A stretch of DNA of 64,000 bases from an uncultured Eubacteriales bacterium. Lineage in GTDB: Bacteria; Bacillota; Clostridia; Christensenellales; UBA1242. The DNA lies in assembly GCA_902496015.1 (NCBI GenBank), contig CABUZJ010000005.1:1-64000 (forward strand). Reading direction: 5' to 3'. Both the position numbers and the translations under genes were made by a program. The notes below the pieces were generated by a model. It saw only the letters and a list, made by a program, of their open reading frames with translations, had not been told where the DNA came from and made no database searches. Within the stretch, counting starts at the first letter, position 1; each line of letters starts with the position of its first letter. This document shows, piece by piece, positions 27,846 to 36,079 of this stretch.

Positions 27846-30221
27846 ATGGATAAAATTATTAAGCGTGATGGCAGAGTGGTTGACTATGATATTTCTAAAA
27901 TTGAAAATGCAATAGTTAAAGCCATGATGAGTTTGGGTGAAGGTGATGTTAGAGATTGCAAAAAACTTGCAAAGATTACCGAACTTGAACTTTTAGATAA
28001 GTTTGAAGACAAAATTCCAACAGTTGAAGATATTCAAGACATTGTGGAAAAAGTTTTAATGAAAAATGGATATGAAAATGTGGCTAAATGCTATATTCTT
28101 TATAGAAAAAATCATGAAAAGATTAGAAATATAAGCAATACTCTTATGGACTATAAAAACACCATAGATAAATATTTAAACCTTGCAGATTGGCGAGTTA
28201 AAGAAAATTCTACGGTTACTTATTCGGTTGGTGGGTTAATTCTTAGTAACTCTGGTGCAATGACCGCTAACTATTGGCTTAATGATGTTTATGATAAAGA
28301 AATTGGAAATGCACATAAAAATTGTGACATTCATATTCACGACCTTTCAATGCTAACTGGATATTGTGCAGGGTGGTCTTTAAAACAACTTATAAGAGAA
28401 GGATTAGGTGGCATTCCTGGTAAAATTTCTTCTAGTCCAGCATCTCATCTTTCAACACTTTGCAACCAAATGGTAAACTTTTTAGGCATTATGCAAAACG
28501 AATGGGCAGGAGCACAAGCATTTTCTTCATTTGATACTTATCTTGCTCCGTTTGTTAAAAAAGACAATTTAACATATAAAGAAGTTAAGCAATGCATTCA
28601 ATCATTTGTTTATGGGGTAAACACTCCATCTAGGTGGGGCACACAAGCACCATTTACTAACATTACTCTAGATTGGGTTGTTCCAAAAGACCTTGCCGAA
28701 CTTCCTGCAATTGTGGGAGGAAAAGACCAAGACTTTAAATATAAAGATTGCGAACGCGAAATGGCAATGGTAAATAAAGCATTTATTGAAATTATGCTTG
28801 AAGGTGATGCAAATGGAAGAGGCTTCCAATATCCAATCCCTACATATTCAATAACAAGAGATTTTGATTGGAGTGACACAGAAAACAACCGCTTACTTTT
28901 TGAAATGACTACAAAATATGGCACACCATATTTCTCAAACTATATTAACAGCGATATGGAACCAAGCGATGTTAGAAGTATGTGTTGTAGATTAAGACTA
29001 GATTTAAGAGAATTAAGAAAAAAATCTGGTGGGTATTTTGGTAGTGGAGAAAGCACAGGCTCGATTGGCGTAGTAACCATTAATATGCCAAAAATTGCCT
29101 ATCAGTCGGCTAATGAAGACGAATTTATGGATAGGCTAGATAAATTAATGGATATTTCTGCAAGGTCACTTAAAGTTAAAAGAGAAACAATAACTAAATT
29201 ATTAGAAGCAGGATTATATCCATATACAAAAAGATATCTTGGCAATTTTAACAACCATTTTTCAACCATTGGGCTTGTTGGCATGAATGAGGCATGCTTA
29301 AATGCAAACTGGTTAAGATGTGATATGACCGACAAAAAAGCACAAGAATTTACAAAAAAAGTGCTTAATCATATGAGAGAAAGGCTTTCAGACTATCAAG
29401 AAAAATATGGCGATTTATATAATCTTGAAGCAACACCAGCAGAATCTACATCATATAGGTTTGCAAAACACGATAAAGAGCGCTTCCCAGACATTATAAC
29501 TGCTAATGAAGGGAAAACTCCATATTATACTAATAGTTCGCATCTACCAGTAGGTTACACGGCCGATATTTTTGAAGCATTAGACATTCAAGACGACCTT
29601 CAAACCCTTTACACATCTGGAACGGTATTCCATGCATTTTTAGGACAAAAGTTAAGCGATTGGAAAGCAACAGCAAAACTTGTGCGAACCATTGCTGAAA
29701 ATTATCGTTTACCTTATTACACAATTAGCCCAACTTATTCTATATGTAAGAATCATGGTTATATTGCAGGCGAAGTTTATACTTGCCCAGATTGTGGAGA
29801 GGCAACTGAAGTTTATAGCAGGATTACTGGGTATTATCGTCCAATAGCAAATTGGAATGATGGTAAAACTCAAGAATTTAAAGATAGAAAAACCTATGAC
29901 ATTGCTAACTCTCATATTGAAGGTCATTCACATGCAGACACAACACAAGAAAAAAATTGTGAGTGTAGCACTGAAAAAGGGAAAAAAGATTTATTGTTAT
30001 TTACCACTAAAACTTGTCCAAATTGCAAAATGGCAAAGATGCTTTTAGATAAGGCAGGTATAAAATATGTTGCAATAGATGCCGAAGACGACAAAGAAAT
30101 TACTTTAAAATTTAAAGTTCAAAAAGCGCCAACTCTTCTTGTTCCTAACGGAAAAAGTTTCGATAGATACGATAATGCAAGTGAAATTAATAGGTATATT
30201 GAGGAGAAGAAAATCAAATAA
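27846..30221 (+). CDS. nrdD: Anaerobic ribonucleoside-triphosphate reductase with a fused C-terminal glutaredoxin-like domain
   Basis: Class III reductase making dNTPs from NTPs with a glycyl radical. Residues 1-90 form an ATP-cone allosteric domain (IIKRDGRVVDYDISKIENAI). The central barrel follows, then the C-terminal zinc site (CKNHG...CPDCG) and the glycyl-radical motif RITGYYRP with G662. Ordinary NrdD ends near residue 710. Here a Cys/His-rich linker (about 690-712) leads into a ~79-residue glutaredoxin/thioredoxin-like domain with the redox motif CPNC at 724-727 and a conserved KAPTLLVPNG segment. AAAAAGGAG precedes the ATG. The reductase gene downstream overlaps by one base, implying coupled translation. 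The activase candidate lies at 36080-36769. Fusion to a thiol-redox domain suggests the enzyme draws electrons from thiols rather than only from formate. Confidence 0.95.
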   Translation: MDKIIKRDGRVVDYDISKIENAIVKAMMSLGEGDVRDCKKLAKITELELLDKFEDKIPTVEDIQDIVEKVLMKNGYENVAKCYILYRKNHEKIRNISNTLMDYKNTIDKYLNLADWRVKENSTVTYSVGGLILSNSGAMTANYWLNDVYDKEIGNAHKNCDIHIHDLSMLTGYCAGWSLKQLIREGLGGIPGKISSSPASHLSTLCNQMVNFLGIMQNEWAGAQAFSSFDTYLAPFVKKDNLTYKEVKQCIQSFVYGVNTPSRWGTQAPFTNITLDWVVPKDLAELPAIVGGKDQDFKYKDCEREMAMVNKAFIEIMLEGDANGRGFQYPIPTYSITRDFDWSDTENNRLLFEMTTKYGTPYFSNYINSDMEPSDVRSMCCRLRLDLRELRKKSGGYFGSGESTGSIGVVTINMPKIAYQSANEDEFMDRLDKLMDISARSLKVKRETITKLLEAGLYPYTKRYLGNFNNHFSTIGLVGMNEACLNANWLRCDMTDKKAQEFTKKVLNHMRERLSDYQEKYGDLYNLEATPAESTSYRFAKHDKERFPDIITANEGKTPYYTNSSHLPVGYTADIFEALDIQDDLQTLYTSGTVFHAFLGQKLSDWKATAKLVRTIAENYRLPYYTISPTYSICKNHGYIAGEVYTCPDCGEATEVYSRITGYYRPIANWNDGKTQEFKDRKTYDIANSHIEGHSHADTTQEKNCECSTEKGKKDLLLFTTKTCPNCKMAKMLLDKAGIKYVAIDAEDDKEITLKFKVQKAPTLLVPNGKSFDRYDNASEINRYIEEKKIK

Positions 30222-31126
30222 TGACAGACATAATTGTTATAGGGGGTGGAGTGGCAGGAATGACCTCTGCCCTTTATGCTTTAAGGCAAAATAAAAGCGT
30301 AACTTTAATTGAAAAAGATAGCATTGGCGGGCAAATAGCACAATCGCCAAGAGTAGAGAATTTTCCAACTATTAAAAGCGTAAGTGGAAGCGAGTTAGCA
30401 GATAGATTGTTTTCGCAGATTGTTGATTTAGGGGTGAACTTTGAGTTTGGTAAAGTTTTAAAAATTAAAAAGCAAGAAGGCATTTTTAAAGTTGAAACTG
30501 AATTTAACACATTTGAATCAAAAGCGGTGATACTTGCAACGGGTGTTGTGCATAGAAAATTAAATCTTGAAAACGAAGAAAAATTTATTGGAAGTGGAAT
30601 AAGTTATTGCGCTTTATGTGATGGGGCATTTTATAAAGGCGAAGACATTGTGTTAATTGGCGATGGTAACACCGCTTTGCAATATGCATTATTGCTTTCT
30701 GGGTATGCTAGAACAGTGCAGGTAGTGACAATGTTTGATAAATTTTTTGGAGATAAATATTTAGTTGAAGCCCTTAAAAACAAAGATAATATTAAAGTCA
30801 TTCACAATGCAAAAACCATAAAACTAAACGGAGATGAAAAGTTAAGCAGTGTGGAGTTTGAAAGGCCAGATAAATCTGTTTTTGAAATAAAAACACCAGC
30901 ATTGTTTGTTGCAATTGGGCAAGTGCCTAATAATAAATTATTTGAAGATTTAGCAGATTTAGATAAAAATGGTTATTTTGTAGTTGATGAAAGTTTACAA
31001 ACAAAAACAAAAGGTTTATTTGTGGCAGGAGATTGCAGAGCAAAAAATGTAAGACAACTTACTACGGCTGTAAGTGATGGTGCAATAGCAGCAATAAGTG
31101 CATGTAATTATTTATTTAATGAATAA
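30221..31126 (+). CDS. trxB: Thioredoxin-reductase-like flavoprotein
   Basis: A 301-residue FAD-dependent disulfide reductase, presumed to reduce the glutaredoxin domain fused to the upstream NrdD. The N-terminal FAD motif IGGGVAGMTSALYA, the redox pair C130/C133 in YCALCDG, a second nucleotide-binding loop GDGNTA, and the C-terminal FAD motif FVAGDCR are all present. The stretch that in NADPH-dependent enzymes reads HRRxxxR is here TMFDKFFGDK (from residue 170), with no basic residues to bind the 2'-phosphate, so NADH or another donor is possible. The ATG overlaps the nrdD stop (TAATG). A GAGGAG lies about 14 nt upstream. Confidence 0.9.
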   Translation: MTDIIVIGGGVAGMTSALYALRQNKSVTLIEKDSIGGQIAQSPRVENFPTIKSVSGSELADRLFSQIVDLGVNFEFGKVLKIKKQEGIFKVETEFNTFESKAVILATGVVHRKLNLENEEKFIGSGISYCALCDGAFYKGEDIVLIGDGNTALQYALLLSGYARTVQVVTMFDKFFGDKYLVEALKNKDNIKVIHNAKTIKLNGDEKLSSVEFERPDKSVFEIKTPALFVAIGQVPNNKLFEDLADLDKNGYFVVDESLQTKTKGLFVAGDCRAKNVRQLTTAVSDGAIAAISACNYLFNE

Positions 31127-31189
31127 TTAAATAACCAAATAAATATAAATTCCCATAAAAATAATTTTAAAATTAACCGATTAAAGCAC

Positions 31190-31220
31190 AAAGTCCGCAG
31201 AACTAAAATCTGCGGACTTT
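31190..31220. repeat. 12-bp perfect hairpin, copy 1 of a pair flanking the XRE gene
   Basis: AAAGTCCGCAGA/TCTGCGGACTTT with a 7-nt loop, followed by ATG rather than a U-run. It may end the nrdD-trxB transcript. A closely similar element lies at 32110-32141 beyond the XRE gene. Confidence 0.75.
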
Positions 31221-31522
31221 ATGTTAGTATGTAAAGTTTTAGATGAATGTAAAGCTAAACATTTGTATGTTAAAATTAAAAATTTAAGTGTCACTATTAA
31301 TAGGTAAAATTGTAGCTTAATGTTGTTGTTAAATAATAAACACTTTTTAACAAATTTTTGACCTCATTATCTAGTGCACCTTTGCACTTCAACACAGCTT
31401 AGGTGTGTGCCTAATGATATTTTTATAATTATTGATTTACCAAGATTTGTGCTAGAAAAATTTCTGTTACTAATTGTGAATTTTTGTGAAATTTAAACAA
31501 CTTTATAGCAACAGCCAGTTGC
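31221..31522. other. Non-coding gap upstream of the XRE gene
   Basis: About 300 bases without a credible ORF. The right half (31360-31430) is less AT-rich than the surroundings, in keeping with the foreign look of the next gene. No RNA motif was recognised. Confidence 0.5.
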
Positions 31523-31551
31523 TTGACTTGCAATACAACCAATGTTAAAAT
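31523..31551 (+). promoter_or_regulatory. Sigma-A promoter of the XRE/zinc-ribbon gene
   Basis: TTGACT (31523-31528), 17 bp, TAAAAT (31546-31551) with TGT immediately before it. The leader is about 15 nt and carries GAGGTG. Confidence 0.75.
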
Positions 31552-31572
31552 ATCTTCGAGGTGTTAAATTAT

Positions 31573-32022
31573 ATGGAAACAAAGGATATTATACTTGAAT
31601 TGCGAACAAAAAATGGATTAACTCAAGATGAACTTGCAGAAAAAATTTATGTTACACGGCAGGCAGTATCTCGATGGGAAAAAGGTGAAACAATACCAAA
31701 TACAGAGACTTTGAAAATGCTATCGAAGTTGTTTGATGTTTCAATCAACACCCTTTTGGGTTCTCCACGCAAACTGATTTGCCAATGCTGTGGCATGCCT
31801 TTAGACGATTCTTCAACTAGTAAAGAAACTGACGGTACATATAATGAGGAATATTGTAAGTGGTGTTATACTGATGGGAAATATGTTTACAAAAATATTG
31901 AAGAATTGATAGATTTTCTTGTGGGACATTTGTCTAACGAAAAATGGCCACCGCAACAGGCACGAGCTTTCTTTGAAGCACAGTTGCCAAAACTTAATTA
32001 CTGGAAGCATTCAAAAAAGTAA
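31573..32022 (+). CDS. XRE-family transcriptional regulator with a C-terminal zinc-ribbon domain
   Basis: A 149-residue protein. Residues 3-58 are a lambda-repressor-like helix-turn-helix (LTQDELAEKIYVTRQAVSRW). Residues ~66-145 are a putative zinc-ribbon domain starting CQCCGMPL and including the second pair CKWC, a combination known in Clostridia. The target genes are unknown. The ATG at 31573 is preferred to the in-frame GTG at 31561 because GAGGTG lies 10 nt before it. All five arginines I can locate in the first ~130 residues use CGN codons, while trxB next door uses AGA/AGG, and the gene looks richer in GC; transfer from a higher-GC relative is inferred. It is monocistronic. Confidence 0.88.
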   Translation: METKDIILELRTKNGLTQDELAEKIYVTRQAVSRWEKGETIPNTETLKMLSKLFDVSINTLLGSPRKLICQCCGMPLDDSSTSKETDGTYNEEYCKWCYTDGKYVYKNIEELIDFLVGHLSNEKWPPQQARAFFEAQLPKLNYWKHSKK

Positions 32023-32109
32023 ATCTTAAAAATTGCCTTGGTAAGTTATAGAAAAATACTAGCTTAATTTTCTATTGTGATTTCATATCATAATTAAGTT
32101 TCCAAATAT

Positions 32110-32141
32110 AAATCCCGCAGATTGATAATTCTGCGGAATTT
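32110..32141. repeat. Hairpin, copy 2 of a pair flanking the XRE gene
   Basis: AAATCCCGCAGA/TCTGCGGAATTT with an 8-nt loop and one mismatch. The CCGCAGA/TCTGCGG core and the following TTTATGT match the copy at 31190-31220. Confidence 0.75.
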
Positions 32142-32190
32142 ATGTATTTACATATTTTTATAAAAATACTACGATTATTTTGAGTTATTT

Positions 32191-32664
32191 TTATTCATCT
32201 TCATTTAACTGATTATTGTTATTTTCAAGTGTGTTTTGTGTTTGGTTTCTTTGTCTTCCATTTTTGTATAGTTTTTCACAACCGTTATAAAATTTGTCAA
32301 TAATTAAACCATAAAGTGGCATGTCTTTGTCTAATAAATAGAAAATTAAACCAAGTATCACAAATACAATTAAATAGTAATTTAAAATTATTGACACCCA
32401 TTTCATAAATTCCTGATAAAAGTCATAATAAGAACTACCATAATCACTTGCAAAACCACCTAATATTAAGATAAATAATTGTTTTACAACTAAAACACTT
32501 AGTAGTAATGCCAAGCACTGTGCTATTCGTTTTATTGATTTTTCTTCTAATCCCAAAACTAATGCCACAACAAGTAAGCCGATTGAAACCCAAATTAAGT
32601 TTTGAATTAATGCAAGCACTAATGAAACAGCAACTAAAATTGAACCAACTGCTTTTTTATTCAT
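32191..32664 (-). CDS. Small integral membrane protein, unknown function
   Basis: A 157-residue protein with about four hydrophobic helices (roughly 7-38, 46-72, 86-112 region), and a polar Asn/Gln-rich C-terminal tail (QRNQTQNTLENNNNQLNEDE in part) that is probably cytosolic. AAAGGAG precedes the ATG. No family or catalytic motif was recognised. It is convergent with the XRE gene and divergent from the PAP2 phosphatase gene. Confidence 0.6.
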   Translation of the reverse strand: MNKKAVGSILVAVSLVLALIQNLIWVSIGLLVVALVLGLEEKSIKRIAQCLALLLSVLVVKQLFILILGGFASDYGSSYYDFYQEFMKWVSIILNYYLIVFVILGLIFYLLDKDMPLYGLIIDKFYNGCEKLYKNGRQRNQTQNTLENNNNQLNEDE

Positions 32665-32866
32665 AATTTTCTCCTTTTCTTTAATTTATGCTAAACCTTT
32701 ATTTTTTGATAATTGAAATGATTAATTTGAATTGTTTAACATATTATTATTTTAATATAAGGCGGTAAAATTTTCAATAATTTTTGTATTTTTTATAAAA
32801 AATTAGTATTTAGAAATATATTTTATTAACTTAAATATTAGAAAAATCTAACCATCTTAAATATGT

Positions 32867-32895
32867 TTGTTAAATTGTTTTAAATTTGATATAAT
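32867..32895 (+). promoter_or_regulatory. Sigma-A-like promoter 9 nt from the PAP2 gene start
   Basis: TTGTTA (32867-32872), 17 bp, TATAAT (32890-32895), 9 nt to the ATG. The expected leader is only about 2-3 nt and there is no Shine-Dalgarno. Confidence 0.65.
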
Positions 32896-32904
32896 AATTA
32901 AGAT

Positions 32905-33501
32905 ATGACAGAATTAGAATTTATGATTTGGATGGATAATAATTTGCATGTAAATAGCGTAATTACACAGATTATTAAACTAATAACACAACTCGGTGAT
33001 AGTGGAATTGTGTGGATTGTTTTGGGGCTTGTTATGCTTTGTTTCAAACGCACAAGAACGCCAGGGCTAATTATGCTTGCAAGTTTGGCATTAGGTTTTG
33101 TTTTAAATGATTTTATTTTAAAAAATTTATTTGCAAGAGAAAGACCAATTTATCAAAGTGAACAACTTTATAATTGGCTTGCAGGCACTGGCTATAAAAT
33201 GCCCGATGGTTTTTCTTTTCCATCGGGACATTCTATGGGAAGTTTTGCATGTGCTATTGTGTTGGTTTATTTTTATAAATGGCGAGCAACGCCTGCTGTG
33301 GTTATAGCAAGTTTGATTGCTATAAGCAGAGTTTATATGTGTGCCCACTTTCCAACAGATGTTCTTGCAGGTGCCTTATTTGGAACCATAATTGCAATTA
33401 TAGCAATAATATATTACAAATTATTTTGGCAAAAGTTTACTAGATTTTTCTATAAATTAAAAAATAAAATTAAGGTAAAATTTTCAAAAAAGAATAGTTA
33501 A
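32905..33501 (+). CDS. PAP2-family membrane phosphatase
   Basis: A 198-residue integral membrane phosphatase, of the type acting on undecaprenyl pyrophosphate or phosphatidic acid-like lipids. The three PAP2 signatures are present: KNLFARERP (KX6RP), SFPSGHS, and SRVYMCAHFPTDVLAG with the catalytic histidine. There are about five to six hydrophobic helices and a Lys-rich cytosolic tail. The substrate cannot be told from sequence; a role in recycling the cell-wall lipid carrier is one option. It has no ribosome binding site, and a promoter lies directly before the ATG. Confidence 0.88.
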   Translation: MTELEFMIWMDNNLHVNSVITQIIKLITQLGDSGIVWIVLGLVMLCFKRTRTPGLIMLASLALGFVLNDFILKNLFARERPIYQSEQLYNWLAGTGYKMPDGFSFPSGHSMGSFACAIVLVYFYKWRATPAVVIASLIAISRVYMCAHFPTDVLAGALFGTIIAIIAIIYYKLFWQKFTRFFYKLKNKIKVKFSKKNS

Positions 33502-33527
33502 CTATTTAAGTAAATTAACATAAAAAT

Positions 33528-33550
33528 AAAAAGTTCGTTATGAACTTTTT
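33528..33550. terminator. Bidirectional terminator between PAP2 and the lipoprotein gene
   Basis: AAAAAGTTC/GAACTTTTT stem with a 5-nt loop, with T-rich sequence on the plus side (ATTTTT) and an A-rich flank on the other. It overlaps the stop codon of the minus-strand lipoprotein gene. Confidence 0.8.
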
Positions 33551-34847
33551 ATTTTTCAATTTCTACATCGTTTATTTTTGAAAATTCATCAGCATCAACA
33601 AGTTTACATTCTTCATTTAATCCATTTACTATATCATAAATATAAGGTGAAGTTTCATTAACTTGCGAAGCTACACTACCATAAGAAGATGCAGAAATAT
33701 ATATATCTTTTGAATTTATAAAGTTTTTAATTTCAGTTTCTAATAATTTACGGTATTTATTATTTAATTGATATAAATAAGAATAATTATTATTTAAATT
33801 ACTTTGCCATTTTGATAGTTCTGCAAGTCCTGCCTTATCTTTTTCAATTTCATCATATTCTTTTACCTTATAACTTTCATAAAGATGTTCAATGGTAGTA
33901 TAAGATATTAAAGCACCAAAAGTTTTAATATCGCCTGTTTTATCATTAACACAAATAAATCTGCATTGTTGATATAGTTCTAGTTTTTTTCTTACATCTT
34001 TTAAATATTGATCTTCATCATTATATATAATTGAACCGGTTTCAGTGTCAACGGGATGTGTGCCATCATAAATAACCCCGAATTGAAAACTTCTAGGCAA
34101 AATGTAAACAATTGAGGCATAAGCATTGTTTTCCAAGTAAAAAGTGTCGATAGAATTATTTAACATTGCTCCTAGTTCTGTTCCTGTATTTTTATCAATA
34201 ACATAAATATCATATCCATTTTTAGCATAGTCTAAAAGACCTAGCCACTCTAAATAAGTTGTATCATTTGTTGTTGAATTATATAATAAATTTTTTGTCT
34301 TTTCAAATAGCTCATTTTCAGCACTTGAAGAAGATGCTATTACTTCTAAGTTACTACTATTAATATTGTTTTGTTTAATAAAATTTTCAAGTTCTTCTAA
34401 TGTTAAATTTCCATTACCAAAAGAATATGCAGTGTCTATACATTTCTCATCTTGCGCTAAGTTTTTATTCATAATATTATAAATTGTTTGTCTTCCATCT
34501 TTTCTAGTGTAAACACACAATAAAAGTTTATTATCATCAAACTTATATGGATAAACTTTCACAATTTCGTCGTAATCTTTAATTAAGCCCCCAAAATAGT
34601 TAGGGTCAGAAAACCATTTATTATAAATTTCTCTTTCTTTTTCTATGTTTTCAAAATATTTTTCATTAAAAATTTTGCTTGAAGATGTAATATTATCATA
34701 AAGTTCTTCGTTAAATTCTGGTTCTGGCAATTTTTCAAGTTTTGAACCTGGGTTACAACCAGCAAATAATCCAGCGCCTAAGCCTAAAACAAGAGCAGAA
34801 GCAATTGCTTTTTTGCCTGCACTTTTAAATCTTTTTAATTTTTCCAT
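33549..34847 (-). CDS. Large predicted lipoprotein, unknown function
   Basis: A 432-residue protein with a basic start (MEKLKRFKSAGKK), a Gly/Ala/Leu-rich hydrophobic core and the lipobox GLFAGC, so probably lipid-anchored outside. The body is rich in Asn, Tyr, Glu and Lys and shows no recognised domain. Repeated short stretches such as NGYDIYVIDKNTGTE and KTGDIKTFGA suggest beta-rich structure. AGGAAGG precedes the ATG. It has its own promoter and shares a terminator with PAP2. Signal peptide and size resemble the lipoprotein at 25.3-26.6 kb, but paralogy is not established. Confidence 0.68.
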   Translation of the reverse strand: MEKLKRFKSAGKKAIASALVLGLGAGLFAGCNPGSKLEKLPEPEFNEELYDNITSSSKIFNEKYFENIEKEREIYNKWFSDPNYFGGLIKDYDEIVKVYPYKFDDNKLLLCVYTRKDGRQTIYNIMNKNLAQDEKCIDTAYSFGNGNLTLEELENFIKQNNINSSNLEVIASSSSAENELFEKTKNLLYNSTTNDTTYLEWLGLLDYAKNGYDIYVIDKNTGTELGAMLNNSIDTFYLENNAYASIVYILPRSFQFGVIYDGTHPVDTETGSIIYNDEDQYLKDVRKKLELYQQCRFICVNDKTGDIKTFGALISYTTIEHLYESYKVKEYDEIEKDKAGLAELSKWQSNLNNNYSYLYQLNNKYRKLLETEIKNFINSKDIYISASSYGSVASQVNETSPYIYDIVNGLNEECKLVDADEFSKINDVEIEK

Positions 34848-34866
34848 AACAACCTTCCTTTATTTA

Positions 34867-34895
34867 ATTTTATAGCACAAATAAAATTATGTCAA
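34867..34895 (-). promoter_or_regulatory. Sigma-A promoter of the lipoprotein gene at 33.5-34.8 kb
   Basis: On the minus strand TTGACA (34895-34890), 17 bp, TAAAAT (34872-34867). Confidence 0.7.
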
Positions 34896-35015
34896 TATCA
34901 ATTCAAAATAAAAATTAATTTAAGCATATTTTAAAAAAGAAGGTTTTATTAAAAATAACAACTAATTAATAATAATTTGTAGCCAAATATGAAATAATTT
35001 TTTAATTTACTTTAA

Positions 35016-35795
35016 TTAATCATGAATAACATACTTTAAGTCTTGTTTTTCTTTATAATTTGCAATAACACTTGGAATGTTGTTTATCACTTCCTCTTTC
35101 ATGCCATTTATTAAATTTAACTCTGCAAAACTGCTTGCACTGTTTCTTGCAATTATAACATGATCTAAAATATCTATATCATTAAGCAAACAACTTAACA
35201 TAACGGTTTTTGTGAAAATTAAATCGTCGTTACTAGGCATACATTTTTCATTAGTATGGCTATGAGTTATAATAATTCTTTGACATTTATTTGCAAAAGC
35301 AAAGGCCGTTATTTCTCTTATATTAATTTCAATGCCATTAATTGTGCCTTTACCAATTTTTTTACTGGAAATTATTTTCCCTGCTGAGTTTATACAAACA
35401 ACAAAAAATTGCTCTACATTAAATTCTGTGTAAAGTTTATTACAATAAGCTTTTGCAATGTTGGCAGAAACAATCTTGGTTTTTAAATTTGTGCTAAGAT
35501 TATATTTATGAAAAATTTTAAAAATTAAACTAATTAAAATTGCAGAATTTTTACCCAATCCATCAACTTGCATAAGGGCATCTATATCTGCTTCAATAAC
35601 AGAATTAAAAGAACCAAAATGAGATAAAAGTTTGTGTGCCAAAGGATTAACATTTTTTCTTGGGATTGAATAAAAAAGTAATAATTCTAAAATTTCGTGA
35701 TCAGCCAAACCATTAATTCCAAAATTAATATATTTTTCTTTCATTCTATTTCTATGGTCGGCATGAATATTTTGTGGCAACTTATTGTTACTCAT
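35016..35795 (-). CDS. radC: RadC-family JAMM/MPN+ domain protein
   Basis: A 259-residue protein with an N-terminal helix-hairpin-helix region (GLADHEILELLLF...VDGLGKNSAILISL) and a C-terminal RadC/JAB domain. The zinc-binding pattern H-x-H-x10-D is kept as HSH...D, with a glutamate available upstream, but the usual HPSG is changed to HTNE and the downstream PS is retained. The DNA-repair role once ascribed to RadC is doubtful; its function is unknown. I place the start at ATG 35795 (MSNNKLPQN) because AAGGGA lies just upstream. A promoter sits about 35-63 nt before it. Confidence 0.88.
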   Translation of the reverse strand: MSNNKLPQNIHADHRNRMKEKYINFGINGLADHEILELLLFYSIPRKNVNPLAHKLLSHFGSFNSVIEADIDALMQVDGLGKNSAILISLIFKIFHKYNLSTNLKTKIVSANIAKAYCNKLYTEFNVEQFFVVCINSAGKIISSKKIGKGTINGIEINIREITAFAFANKCQRIIITHSHTNEKCMPSNDDLIFTKTVMLSCLLNDIDILDHVIIARNSASSFAELNLINGMKEEVINNIPSVIANYKEKQDLKYVIHD

Positions 35796-35829
35796 AAATT
35801 TCCCTTTTGTTAAAATAATAATCATTATT

Positions 35830-35858
35830 ATTTTAAAAGAAAAGATATATTAATTCAA
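35830..35858 (-). promoter_or_regulatory. Sigma-A-like promoter of radC
   Basis: On the minus strand TTGAAT (35858-35853), 17 bp, TAAAAT (35835-35830). Confidence 0.5.
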
Positions 35859-36079
35859 ATAAAATTAAATAAATTTAGATATCTTTTATAAAAGTTTTAT
35901 ATTTTTATTAATCTCTAATTAATATATAGTTTAATTCAGTTATCTATAAGCTTTATATTTTCATTTTATTTTATATGATTTATTTTTTGTAAAGTGAAGG
36001 ATTTATTAATAATTTATAAATTTAAAAATTTGTTAGAAAATAAAAATACCTTAAAATTTGAAATATTTTAAAAATATTT

